64,000 bases of DNA from Palsa-504 sp963790065 (lineage in GTDB: Bacteria > Actinomycetota > Actinomycetes > Streptosporangiales > Streptosporangiaceae), in the NCBI GenBank assembly GCA_963790065.1, contig CAWBNK010000020.1:215486-279485 (forward strand). The letters run 5' to 3'. Positions within the stretch are counted from its first letter, which is position 1, and the number at the start of each line of letters is the position of its first letter. Below, one piece after another: positions 1 to 7,459 of the stretch. Both the position numbers and the translations under genes were made by a program. The notes under the pieces were generated by a model. The model was not told where the DNA came from. It saw nothing but the letters and a program-made list of their open reading frames with translations, and did no database searches.

Positions 1-197
1 TGGGTGGTCAGGCTGTGCAGCCAGGTCAGCCGGTCCGGGCCGGTGATGGTCAGCACGCCCCGGTTGGACCGGTCGACCAGGCCCACGGCGGTATCGGCCG
101 CGCGCTGCTCGCGCAGCGGGTCGCCATAGTGCGCCGCGACCCCCTGGTCCACCCCGCTGGCCTCCACCGCCCCTGCTCGTGCCAGCAGCGGGCTCAT
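1..197 (-). CDS. YgfZ/GcvT-like folate-binding protein, 5' part only
   Basis: Reading leftward, an ATG at 197 (or GTG at 200), preceded by a GAGGGGG ribosome-binding site, opens a frame that runs off the window edge. The visible product begins MSPLLARAGAV and continues with REQRAADTAVGLVDRSNRG and TGPDRLTWLHSL. These are the usual N-terminal signatures of the YgfZ/GcvT-like folate-binding family, in which the protein helps assemble or repair iron-sulfur clusters. Only about 65 residues are present, so the C-terminal part and its conserved Cys motif cannot be checked. It is transcribed in the same direction as the Fur gene, about 50 bases downstream of it. Confidence 0.75.
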   Translation of the reverse strand, partial: MSPLLARAGAVEASGVDQGVAAHYGDPLREQRAADTAVGLVDRSNRGVLTITGPDRLTWLHSLTT

Positions 198-246
198 CAC
201 ATGTTCCCCCTCGTGCTCAGTCGTCGGCTGCTCAGTGTTGGCCTGC

Positions 247-702
247 TTAGGCATCGGCGGCCGCCCGGCAATCCCGGCAGCGGCCGAAGACGGTCAGGTG
301 GCCGACGTCGGTCTCGAAGCCGTGCTGCTCCTCCAGGGTGGTGATCAGCGGGCGGATGGCGTCCGGGCCGATCTCGGTCACCCGGCCGCAGGAGCGGCAC
401 AGCAGGTGGACGTGGTCGGCGTCGCTGGCCAGGTGGTAGATGGGCGCGCCGTGCCGCAGATGGGTGTGGCTGACCATGCCGATCTGCTCGAGCAGCTCCA
501 GCGTCCGGTAGATGGTGGAGATGTTGACCCCGCGCGCCGTCTGCTGCACCTCGGCGCCGATCTCTTCCGGGGTGCCGTGATCCAGCCGCGCCACCGCCTC
601 GAGCACCAGCTGCCGCTGCGGCGTCACCCGGTAGCCGCGGGCCCGGAGCTGCTCATCCCACCCGCGCACCGGAAGCTCGGGGGACGGCGCATCCGCGTTC
701 AT
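247..702 (-). CDS. Fur-family metal-responsive repressor
   Basis: A DNA-binding regulator of about 151 residues. An N-terminal winged helix (RVTPQRQLVLEAVARL, then a recognition region with ISTIYRTLELLEQIG) is followed by the metal/dimerisation half with HVHLLCRSCG and a second Cys pair CRDC near the C-terminus, the structural zinc site of the family. I chose the ATG at 702 over the in-frame upstream start at 765: a TACTAT -10 box lies six bases upstream, the pattern of leaderless actinobacterial transcripts, and the extra 21 residues are unlike Fur N-termini. Which metal it senses (Fe, Zn or Mn) cannot be told from the sequence. Confidence 0.9.
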   Translation of the reverse strand: MNADAPSPELPVRGWDEQLRARGYRVTPQRQLVLEAVARLDHGTPEEIGAEVQQTARGVNISTIYRTLELLEQIGMVSHTHLRHGAPIYHLASDADHVHLLCRSCGRVTEIGPDAIRPLITTLEEQHGFETDVGHLTVFGRCRDCRAAADA

Positions 703-708
703 GGGCCC

Positions 709-714
709 ATAGTA
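709..714 (-). promoter_or_regulatory. Leaderless promoter -10 box of the Fur gene
   Basis: On the minus strand TACTAT stands six bases before the ATG at 702, with no Shine-Dalgarno sequence between. This spacing fits transcription starting at or next to the start codon, which is common in actinomycetes. Confidence 0.5.
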
Positions 715-815
715 GTTCGCAGGGTGTGATTCCCCGCACGGCGAAATGCCCTTGCCTGCCGGCATCCTCCCCGGCTAACGTGCGAGGTACGCAGGAAAGG
801 AGGTGGTCCGAAAGT

Positions 816-854
816 ATGCATAGACATCGGACTTGCGAGGTGGCTGTCAGCTAG
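816..854 (+). CDS. 12-residue ORF with an extended Shine-Dalgarno match
   Basis: A tiny ORF encoding MHRHRTCEVAVS. It is preceded at 793-809 by AGGAAAGGAGGTGGTCC, which is nearly complementary to the whole 3' tail of 16S rRNA rather than just its core. Downstream lies a hairpin with stem GACCGAC/GTCGGTC at 937-958, and the next gene (nitrobindin-like) converges on it, so no coding gene follows in the same direction. The strong ribosome site argues that it is translated or that ribosome binding itself matters. It could be a leader peptide or a short regulatory RNA. I have a vague memory of similar conserved sequence in streptomycetes but cannot confirm it. Confidence 0.5.
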   Translation: MHRHRTCEVAVS

Positions 855-1027
855 CCGCCAACCCGCCGGCACGACGTCCAGTTCGGCTAACGGGACGGCG
901 GCCGGCTAATCCTGGCAGACACCGAGTCCCCGGGCTGACCGACCTAGTCCAGTCGGTCCCCGCGCAGCGCAACCCTGTGCCGTGCGGGAGTCACCCGGGG
1001 ACATCTGCTTTCCCAGGTCTGGGTTTT

Positions 1028-1528
1028 CTAGGCCGGGCCGGCCTGCTCGCCGTCGGAACTGACCCGCTTGAGCTGGGCCGACAGATGCGGCTGGAGCGGC
1101 TGGCCCACGGCCGCCATATCGTAGGCGTAGGCCAGGTCGCCGCCCGCCATCCCGTACAGCCGGTGCCCGGCCGTCACTTCCTTGGCCGTGGCCGTGCGGG
1201 CCACCACGTCGGTGGCCATCTCGATGCGGGTCCCGGTGATCTCGCCCAGGTAGATCTCCACGATGCCGGTCGGGTGAGCCAGCATCACCTCGAGCTGGCG
1301 GTCCGGCCGGGGCCGCCAGTAGCCGCTCTCGGTGCCCAGCGGCGGCCCGATCCGCCCGTCTTCGTCCAGCCGCCAGGTCCGGCTGACGTAGCTGAGGAAC
1401 GGCTTGCCGTTGTGGCTGAAGGTGACCTCCTGGCCGAACCGGAAGGACTCGATGGTCGGGTAGCCGCCGATCCCGGCGCCCTCCCACCGGCCGAGCAGGA
1501 ATGCCAACGGCTCGAGGTCAGGATGCAT
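1028..1528 (-). CDS. Nitrobindin-like heme-binding (DUF1794/FABP-fold) protein
   Basis: A 166-residue small beta-barrel protein. The N-terminal GRWEGAG (GxWxGxG) signature at about residues 13-19 and the C-terminal LQPHLSAQLKRV segment, which carries the conserved His expected to ligate heme, identify the nitrobindin/THAP4-like family. Characterised members bind heme and react with NO or peroxynitrite. Length matches the family. The start codon overlaps the end of a 39-residue membrane ORF by 11 bases, so the two may be translationally coupled. Confidence 0.85.
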   Translation of the reverse strand: MHPDLEPLAFLLGRWEGAGIGGYPTIESFRFGQEVTFSHNGKPFLSYVSRTWRLDEDGRIGPPLGTESGYWRPRPDRQLEVMLAHPTGIVEIYLGEITGTRIEMATDVVARTATAKEVTAGHRLYGMAGGDLAYAYDMAAVGQPLQPHLSAQLKRVSSDGEQAGPA

Positions 1529-1637
1529 CGCGACGACGCCTCCCGGCCAGCAGCACGCGCCCGGCCACGTACAGGCCAGCTAGGGCAACGGCGGCGAACA
1601 CGCAGATCAGGATCGTGGCGCTCAGCATGCCGTGCAT
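1518..1637 (-). CDS. Small single-pass membrane protein
   Basis: A 39-residue ORF: a hydrophobic segment (about residues 5-30, containing ATILICVFAAVALAGLYVAG) followed by a basic tail with GRRRR, predicting an N-out/C-in single-pass peptide. Its stop overlaps the nitrobindin-like start by 11 bases. An alternative ATG lies three codons downstream. I do not recognise a family. Support comes from hydrophobicity, the positive-inside tail and the overlap. Confidence 0.5.
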   Translation of the reverse strand: MHGMLSATILICVFAAVALAGLYVAGRVLLAGRRRRDAS

Positions 1638-1688
1638 CCTCCGCAGTTTAGGCGCGGACCGCCCCGGTTTGCCCGCGCCGCGCCGGAC

Positions 1689-1694
1689 TAGAGT
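1689..1694 (+). promoter_or_regulatory. Leaderless promoter -10 box of the DsrE-like gene
   Basis: TAGAGT lies six bases upstream of the ATG at 1701 and no ribosome-binding site is present, matching the leaderless arrangement also seen before the Fur gene. Confidence 0.45.
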
Positions 1695-1700
1695 TCTGCC

Positions 1701-2066
1701 ATGGCCGAGCGCTCTCTCGTCATCAAGGTCACCGCCGGCGACGATGAGCCGGAACGCTGCAATCAGGCTTTCACGGTGGCCGCCGCCGCGGTGGCCAGCG
1801 GGATCGACGTGTCCTTGTGGCTGACCGGGGAGTCGGCCTGGTTCGGCCTGCCGGGCCGGGCCGAGAAGTTCTCGCTGCCGCACGCCGCACCGCTGGCCGA
1901 CCTGCTGGCCGGGGTGCTGGCCGCCGGTACCGTGACCGTATGCACCCAGTGCGCCGCGCGCCGGGACATCAGCCCAGACGACCTGATCAAGGGCATCAGG
2001 ATCGCCGGCGCCGCCACCTTCGTGGCCGAGATCATGACCGAAGGCGCGCAAGCCCTGGTCTATTAG
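1701..2066 (+). CDS. DsrE/DsrF-like family protein
   Basis: A 121-residue cytoplasmic protein with the DsrE-like fold pattern: an N-terminal strand (SLVIKVTAG), a helix with a central AAAVASGIDVSLWLTGESAWF segment, and a C-terminal helix containing FVAEIMTEGAQALVY. A Cys pair occurs in TVCTQCAARR, so redox or sulfur-relay activity is possible. Characterised DsrE-fold proteins act in sulfur transfer, but many actinobacterial members have no assigned role. It is divergent from the nitrobindin-like pair. Confidence 0.8.
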   Translation: MAERSLVIKVTAGDDEPERCNQAFTVAAAAVASGIDVSLWLTGESAWFGLPGRAEKFSLPHAAPLADLLAGVLAAGTVTVCTQCAARRDISPDDLIKGIRIAGAATFVAEIMTEGAQALVY

Positions 2067-2218
2067 GCCGGACTTCCCCCGAAGCCCGGCCGCCCCGACG
2101 TTGACCGCACGATGGTCCTGGTGCGAAACTCAGGTGTTTTGGTCGCTCCCAGGCCCGAACGGGCAGGCGGGCACCGCGGCCTTGAGGGTCCCTGACCGCG
2201 TCCGGGGGGACGATACCT

Positions 2219-3598
2219 ATGGCTGCTGTGGCGGACCGCGATGTTCCTGGTTATACCCGGCTGAAGGCGCTGGGCTCGGGCGGGTTCGGTGAGGTGGTGC
2301 TGGCCCGGCACGACGCCTCGGGCACCCTGGTGGCGATCAAGTACCTGCGGGCTCGGCTGCTGGCTGATCCGCAGTTCGCGGCGTTGTTCCGGGCCGAGGC
2401 GGCGGTGCTGGCCTCGCTGGCGGACCCCAACGTGGTCCGGCTGTATGAGTATGTGGAGTCGCCGGGCGGCGCGGCGATCGTGATGGAGCTGGTCAACGGG
2501 GTCTCGCTGCGGGAGGTCTTGTCCCGGCAGGGTGCGACCACGCCGGAGGCGGCGCTGGTGGTGCTGCAAGGGTCGCTGCTGGGCCTGGCCGCGGCGCACC
2601 GGCGCGGGGTGGTGCACCGGGACTACAAGCCGGAGAACGTGCTGATCGACGGGTCCGGGGTCAGCAAGCTGACCGACTTCGGGATCGCGGCGCGGACCGG
2701 GGAGGCGGCCATGGCGGCCGGGACGCTGGCCTACGCGCCGCCGGAACAGTTCGCGGGCGGGATGGCCAGCCCGGCCGCCGACGTGTACGCGGCGACGGCG
2801 ACGTTTTACGAGTGCCTGACCGGCCGGCCGCCGTTCACCGGCAACACCGCGGAGATGCTGGTACACCAGCACATGACCGCGCCGGTCCCGCTGGAGCCGG
2901 TGCCTGAGGCGCTGCGGCCGCTGGTCGAGGCGGGGCTGGCCAAGGACCCCGCGCTCCGCCCTGCGGACGGGACCGCGCTGGTGGCCGGGCTGCGGACGGC
3001 CGCCCGGCAGGCCTACGGCCCGGACTGGGAGCAGCGCGGCCGGTCCCGGCTGGCCGAGGCGGCGCTGCTGCTGGCCGCGCTGTGGCCGACCGGCGGGCCG
3101 GCTGCCGTGCACGGCAGCACCGTGCACCAGGTCTCACTGCGCCGCCGCCTGCCGCACCGGCACCTCAGCATGACCAAGGCCGCGATCGCGGCCGGCATCG
3201 TGATCGCCGGCGCGGCCGCCGGCACCGCCGTAGCCGTGGCCAGCTCCCACCATGCGCCCACTCTGGCCGGCACCTGGACCGGCACCTACGTCTGCTCCCA
3301 GGGTGAGACCGGGCTCCGCCTGGTGATCCAGACCGGCTCGGGCGGTGCCCTGACCGCACGATTCAACTTCTACGCCGTGCCCGCCAACCCCGGCGTCCCG
3401 TCCGGGAGCTACACCATGACCGGCACCTCCTCCGCCGCGGGAATTCACCTCATCCCCGGCCACTGGATCCACCAGCCCGCCGGATACGAGATGGTCGATC
3501 TCAGCGGCTCCCCGCCCCGCAACGGCGGGACGCTCCTCGCCGGCTCCGTCACCACATCTGGTTGCACCACCTTCTCCGTGACAAAATCCGCGTCGTAG
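2219..3598 (+). CDS. Membrane-bound Ser/Thr protein kinase (PknB-type)
   Basis: A 459-residue receptor-like kinase. Residues about 10-270 form a Hanks-type kinase domain: P-loop GSGGFGEV, catalytic Lys in AIKYL, catalytic loop HRDYKPENV (Tyr where Leu is usual), DFG, and the APPEQ substrate-binding motif. A transmembrane helix (about residues 321-341) follows a basic juxtamembrane stretch, leaving a roughly 118-residue external domain with two Cys (VCSQ and SGCT) that could form a disulfide. No PASTA repeats are present, so it is not a PknB/StkP orthologue, and the external domain is unrecognised. The 150 bases upstream contain no gene. Confidence 0.9.
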   Translation: MAAVADRDVPGYTRLKALGSGGFGEVVLARHDASGTLVAIKYLRARLLADPQFAALFRAEAAVLASLADPNVVRLYEYVESPGGAAIVMELVNGVSLREVLSRQGATTPEAALVVLQGSLLGLAAAHRRGVVHRDYKPENVLIDGSGVSKLTDFGIAARTGEAAMAAGTLAYAPPEQFAGGMASPAADVYAATATFYECLTGRPPFTGNTAEMLVHQHMTAPVPLEPVPEALRPLVEAGLAKDPALRPADGTALVAGLRTAARQAYGPDWEQRGRSRLAEAALLLAALWPTGGPAAVHGSTVHQVSLRRRLPHRHLSMTKAAIAAGIVIAGAAAGTAVAVASSHHAPTLAGTWTGTYVCSQGETGLRLVIQTGSGGALTARFNFYAVPANPGVPSGSYTMTGTSSAAGIHLIPGHWIHQPAGYEMVDLSGSPPRNGGTLLAGSVTTSGCTTFSVTKSAS

Positions 3599-3631
3599 CA
3601 GAGTGCAGGCGGTCGAGGTCAAGGTGGCGGG

Positions 3632-3946
3632 TTAGTACACGCGCCACACGGCGCTGCGCTGCAAGCTGGGCGACATCTGGCACTTCCACGACAGCCAGGC
3701 GGCGCAGCTGTTCATCTCCCAGGTCGCCCAGCCCCGCCGGTCATCGAAATCGGCCAGCAGGACCAGGAACCGGCAGGTGGCCGCGGTCAAGTGCCCGGCC
3801 AGCTCGCAGATCTGCGCCTCCAGCCGTTCCAGCGGCAGGCCAGCGGCCGGGCCGGCGCCGGGCACTGGGCCGGCGCCGGACCCGAGGGCGGCGTCGGGCA
3901 CAGGAGTGGCGTCGCATCCGTGGGCCACGGTATCTGTGTCAAACAT
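3632..3946 (-). pseudogene. Remnant of a DUF222 / 13E12-type HNH endonuclease gene
   Basis: From the ATG at 3946 the frame encodes a short Ala/Pro/Gly-rich lead, then LERLEAQICELAGHLTAATC and FLVLLADFDDRR, then GWATWEMNSCAAWLSWKCQMS, which is the start of the DUF222 domain that precedes HNH nuclease domains in many mobile actinobacterial genes. After this the frame changes to unrelated residues and stops at about 105 residues instead of the usual 400 or more. Neither the rest of DUF222 nor the HNH motif is present, so this is a truncated leftover. Confidence 0.7.
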
Positions 3947-4049
3947 ACGTTCGACAGTAACAAGCGGGTACGACATTTCGCGGACGGCGTGTTCGGGGCG
4001 GAGGCGGGTCACCACGGCCCGTTCGGCCCAGAAAAAGAAGCTCAGCCGG

Positions 4050-4823
4050 TTACGGGGCGGGGGCGCCCTGGGCGGCCAGACGGTCGCGGCGGAGGGTCTG
4101 GACCAGTTCCTCCTGGCCGGGGTCGATCGGCGGCAGGGTGCCGACCACCCAGGTGAGCAGCAGGTCGGCCAGGCTGGGGTTGCGGACCAGGGCGGGGCCG
4201 TGCAGGTAGGTGCCGAGGACCCGGCCGGTGTAGGCGCCCTCAGTGCCGTCGCCGTTGCCGACGCCGGTCAGCACGGTGGCCAGCGGCTTGGCCGAGGGGC
4301 CGCGGCGGGTGACGCCCTGGTGGTTCTCGAATCCGGTCAGGCGCTGCACGCCCAGCACCGGGTCTACGTCGGCGGTGATCTCGCCCACGCCGCGGTGCTC
4401 GCCGCGGCCGCTGCTGATGTCCAGCAGGCCCAGGCCCGGGACGGGCTCGCCTTCCACACCGCCGAACTCGGTGCCGACGATCTGGTAGCCGGCGCAGACC
4501 GCGAACACCACCGCGCCCTGGTTGACCGCGGCGGACAGCCCGCCACCGGCCTGCAGCCGCCGGGCAGCCAGGATCTGCGGCAGGTCTTCGCCGCCGCCCA
4601 GCAGGTAGATGTCGCCGCCCGCGGGGACCTGCTGATCGGAGTTGACCTCGGCGATCTCGACCGGGAGGCCGCGCAGCCGGGCCCGGCGGGCCAGCACCAA
4701 CAGGTTGCCGCGGTCTCCGTAGGTGCTGAGCAGGTCCGGGTAGATCCAGACCAGCCGGACCGCGGACGGGCCCCGGGATCGGGCTTGGTGGCCGGGCCCG
4801 TGTTCCATCGCTCCGTGTTCCAT
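4050..4823 (-). CDS. gatD: Lipid II isoglutaminyl synthase, glutaminase subunit
   Basis: Class-I glutamine amidotransferase that supplies ammonia to MurT for amidating the alpha-carboxyl of D-Glu in peptidoglycan lipid II. Seen in sequence: the nucleophile loop VCAGYQIVG and the C-terminal TYLHGP with the catalytic His. Length (257 residues) fits. I chose the ATG at 4823, preceded by AGGAGG, over a longer frame from 5063 that would overlap murT heavily. The first 15 bases of the gene are duplicated, so a second ATG at 4808 also has a GGAG. It lies 20 bases after murT, the standard murT-gatD order. Confidence 0.92.
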   Translation of the reverse strand: MEHGAMEHGPGHQARSRGPSAVRLVWIYPDLLSTYGDRGNLLVLARRARLRGLPVEIAEVNSDQQVPAGGDIYLLGGGEDLPQILAARRLQAGGGLSAAVNQGAVVFAVCAGYQIVGTEFGGVEGEPVPGLGLLDISSGRGEHRGVGEITADVDPVLGVQRLTGFENHQGVTRRGPSAKPLATVLTGVGNGDGTEGAYTGRVLGTYLHGPALVRNPSLADLLLTWVVGTLPPIDPGQEELVQTLRRDRLAAQGAPAP

Positions 4824-4843
4824 CGCTCCTCCTGCCCGCGGCC

Positions 4844-6103
4844 TCAGGCCGTCCGCCCGAGCACCGCGCGGATCTGCTGGAACGCCGTGTAGTTGGCGAT
4901 TACTTCCATGGACGGGCTGCGCGCCAGGTCGATCGCCTCGTCCACGCTGCCGGCCAGGCGGAAGGCCACCTCGTCGGCCTCCAGCCGGACGGCCAGGTCG
5001 ATCTGGCGCTCGCCGGTCACGAGCACCGGCCGGCCACGCAGCCGGCGGTAGTCCACGTCCCACAGCCAGGATGTGTCCCGGCCGTCCGGCACCTGGGCGT
5101 TGACCGCCAGCAGGACCGGCACCGGCGGCGGGACCAGGACATCAAGCGCCTCCAGCCAGCCGGCCGGGTTCTTGGCCAGCAGCAGCCGCAGGCTGCAGCC
5201 GCGGCGCTCGATCTGGGTGTACCGGCCGGCCACCGACCGGACCTGGGCCAGGGCCTCGAGCGCCTGCGTCACCCCGATGCCGAACACATCCGCCACCGCC
5301 AGGGCGACCACGGCGTTGGACCGGTTGGCCCGGCCGGGCAGCATCAGGCCCAGCCGGCGGGACCGGCCGGTCGGGTCGATCACCTGATCGCCCGCCAGCA
5401 CCCAGCTGACCGGCGGGCGGCGGTTCGGGCACTCGCCGCAGTACCAGTCCTCGCCGTCCCGGCGCAGGTGGGACCCGCAGTTCGGGCAGCACCAGGAGTC
5501 GTCGTGCCACCGCTGACCCGCGGCCACCCAGGTGACCTGGCGCGACTGCGCGGCGGCCCAGGCCACCAGCGGGTCGTCGGCGTTGGCGATGACCCGGCAG
5601 TCCGCCGCGGCCAGGGCGGCCCGCCAGCGCCGGGCCAGCAGCCAGATCTCCGCGGCCCGGTCCATCTGGTCCCGGCTGAGGTTGAGCAGCGTCACCACCC
5701 GGGCGTGGGTGGTCGCCAGCATGGCCGGCATGTACTTCTCGTCGACCTCGAGCACGGCCATGGCGGCATCGGGCGCGCGGGCCAGCGCGGACACCAGGCC
5801 GGCCTCCATGTTCGCGCCGAACGCGTTGGACGCGACCTGCTGGCCGGTGCTGCCGAGCGCGGCGGTGATCAGCCGGGTGGTGGTGGTCTTGCCGTTGGTG
5901 CCGGTGACCAGGACCACCTGCCGACCGCGGGCCAGCAGCGCGAGCAGGTCGGGTTTCAGCCGCAGGCCGATAACCCCGCCGATGACCGATCCGTCGCCGC
6001 GGCCGGCCAGCCGGGAGGCCCGCCCGGCCGCGCCGCCCACGGTGGTGGCCAGGCGCGCGCGCAGGGGAAGACCGGTCCGCCGGGAGGGGCTGCTTGTGCT
6101 CAT
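4844..6103 (-). CDS. murT: Lipid II isoglutaminyl synthase, Mur-ligase subunit
   Basis: ATP-dependent Mur-ligase-like subunit partnering GatD. The P-loop TGTNGKTTTTRL (about residues 68-79) and the central-domain NLSRDQMDR are Mur-ligase motifs. The inserted zinc ribbon CPNCG...CGEC at about residues 208-230 is the hallmark separating MurT from MurC-F. It ends in the DUF1727-type C-terminal domain. The start codon lies within about 15 bases of a TnpB insertion element, so the original upstream promoter region has been replaced by, or now lies beyond, that element. murT-gatD is essential in several Gram-positive bacteria. Confidence 0.93.
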   Translation of the reverse strand: MSTSSPSRRTGLPLRARLATTVGGAAGRASRLAGRGDGSVIGGVIGLRLKPDLLALLARGRQVVLVTGTNGKTTTTRLITAALGSTGQQVASNAFGANMEAGLVSALARAPDAAMAVLEVDEKYMPAMLATTHARVVTLLNLSRDQMDRAAEIWLLARRWRAALAAADCRVIANADDPLVAWAAAQSRQVTWVAAGQRWHDDSWCCPNCGSHLRRDGEDWYCGECPNRRPPVSWVLAGDQVIDPTGRSRRLGLMLPGRANRSNAVVALAVADVFGIGVTQALEALAQVRSVAGRYTQIERRGCSLRLLLAKNPAGWLEALDVLVPPPVPVLLAVNAQVPDGRDTSWLWDVDYRRLRGRPVLVTGERQIDLAVRLEADEVAFRLAGSVDEAIDLARSPSMEVIANYTAFQQIRAVLGRTA

Positions 6104-6198
6104 CAGAATTGCGGCGTGGAGACCCTGGCCTTCAGGCCGGGGAGGAAACGCCGCGTCACCCCCCCGGAAATGTCAGTGGTACTCGCTAGTATGTTCGC

Positions 6199-7404
6199 AT
6201 GTCCCGGTACCGGCTCCTCCCCACTCCCGCCCAGCAGGCGGTGCTGCAGGACCACTGCGGCCAGGCCCGGTACATATGGAACCTGGCCGTCGAGCAACAC
6301 ATGCACTGGCACCCGGGCCGCAAGACCGCTCCGGGTTACCTGGAGCAGTGCCGGCAGCTGACCGCTGCCCGCGCCGGGTACCCCTGGCTGGCCGCCGGCT
6401 CCCAGATGGTGCAGCAGCAGGCCCTGCGAGACTTCGCCCAGGCCATGATGGCCTTCTTCGACCCGAAGAATCCGGCCGGGCGGCCGACCTGGCGCAAGGC
6501 CGGCCGGGACGAGGGATTCCGGATCGTGGGGCGGCGCAAACGGCATTGGGACGTGCGGCGGCTCAGCCGGAACATCGGCGAGGTCTGGGTGCCGAAGGCC
6601 GGCTGGGTGCGGTTCCGCTGGTCCCGCCCGGTGCCGCCGGGCGTCAAGTCCTACCGGGTGACCATGGACCGCGCCGGGCGCTGGCATGTCGCCTTCGCGG
6701 CCATTCCCGCTCCGATCCCAGCACCGGGCAACGGCGAGGTGGTCGGCATCGACCGGGGCGTGGCGGTGTCCGCGGCCCCGTCCACCGGGGAACTGCTGCG
6801 CGTGCCGGGCCTGACCGCACAAGAGCAGCGGCGCCTCCGGCGGCTGGAGCGCAAACTGGCCCGCGCCAAGCGGGGATCGAACCGCCGGGCGCAGGTCAAG
6901 AACGCGATCGCGCAGCTGTACGCTCGCCAGGCCGACCGGCGCAAGGACTGGGTGGAGAAGACCACCACGCGGATCGCGCGGCGTTTTGACGTGATCCGGG
7001 TCGAAGATCTCCGGATCAAGAACATGACCCGATCCGCGAAGGGGACCCGGGAGAACCCGGGCCGGAACGTCGGCCAGAAAACCGGGCTCAACCGGGGCAT
7101 CCTGGCTTCCGGCTGGGGTCTGCTGGTGCGCCGGCTGGAGCAGAAAGCTCCCGGCCGGGTCGAGAAGGTCACGCCGCACTTCACGAGCCAGCGGTGCTCG
7201 GCGTGCGGGCACGTGGACGCGAGGTCGCGCGAGAGCCATGCGCGGTTCGCCTGCGTAGCCTGCGGATACGTCGCTAACGCTGATGTGAACGCGGCCAGGA
7301 ACATCGCGGCGGGGCACGCCGTGACTGCGCGGGGAGGCTTCCGGGATGCCGGGCCCGTGAACCGCGAACCTCAACCGCTTGCCTCCTTAACCGGACGTGA
7401 GTAG
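6199..7404 (+). CDS. tnpB: RNA-guided endonuclease TnpB
   Basis: A 401-residue TnpB. An N-terminal helix-turn-helix-like region (LLPTPAQQAVLQDHCGQAR) precedes a RuvC-like nuclease whose three acidic residues are all present: Asp in GIDRGV (about 185), Glu in VEDLRIK (about 269) and Asp in NADVNAARN (about 362). A treble-clef zinc finger CSACG...CVACG lies before the last one. Intact TnpB proteins are guided by an omega RNA from the element's right end and cut DNA next to a short motif. Length and the catalytic triad suggest this copy is functional. Confidence 0.92.
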   Translation: MSRYRLLPTPAQQAVLQDHCGQARYIWNLAVEQHMHWHPGRKTAPGYLEQCRQLTAARAGYPWLAAGSQMVQQQALRDFAQAMMAFFDPKNPAGRPTWRKAGRDEGFRIVGRRKRHWDVRRLSRNIGEVWVPKAGWVRFRWSRPVPPGVKSYRVTMDRAGRWHVAFAAIPAPIPAPGNGEVVGIDRGVAVSAAPSTGELLRVPGLTAQEQRRLRRLERKLARAKRGSNRRAQVKNAIAQLYARQADRRKDWVEKTTTRIARRFDVIRVEDLRIKNMTRSAKGTRENPGRNVGQKTGLNRGILASGWGLLVRRLEQKAPGRVEKVTPHFTSQRCSACGHVDARSRESHARFACVACGYVANADVNAARNIAAGHAVTARGGFRDAGPVNREPQPLASLTGRE

Positions 7405-7446
7405 CTGGAATCCTCCGCCTTCACTTCAGGCGGGGGAGGATGTCAA
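7250..7446 (+). ncRNA. Candidate omega RNA at the tnpB 3' end
   Basis: In IS605-type elements the guide-scaffold RNA overlaps the 3' part of tnpB and ends at the right-end hairpin. Here the 3' coding end plus the hairpin at 7411-7440 occupy that position. The boundaries are placed by analogy only. The guide would be the host sequence after about 7446. Confidence 0.35.
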
Positions 7447-7459
7447 GTCGGCCCCGAGC

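Larger units (their letters stand above)
6112..7446 (+). mobile_element. TnpB-only IS200/IS605-type element (IS1341-like), ends approximate
   Basis: A tnpB gene flanked by the hairpin-type ends of this group rather than inverted repeats. The left side has GGCCTTCAGGCC followed by GGGGAGGAAACG (about 6128-6150). The right side has a strong hairpin, TCCTCCGCCT paired with AGGCGGGGGAGGA (7411-7440), followed by TGTCAAG. There is no TnpA (Y1 transposase) gene, so movement would need one in trans. The exact ends need comparison with an empty site. Confidence 0.6.

Noticed and set aside
5468..7374. Long antisense ORFs over murT and tnpB
   Set aside because: Shadows of genes in GC-rich DNA, with Arg/Pro/Gly-rich products lacking motifs.
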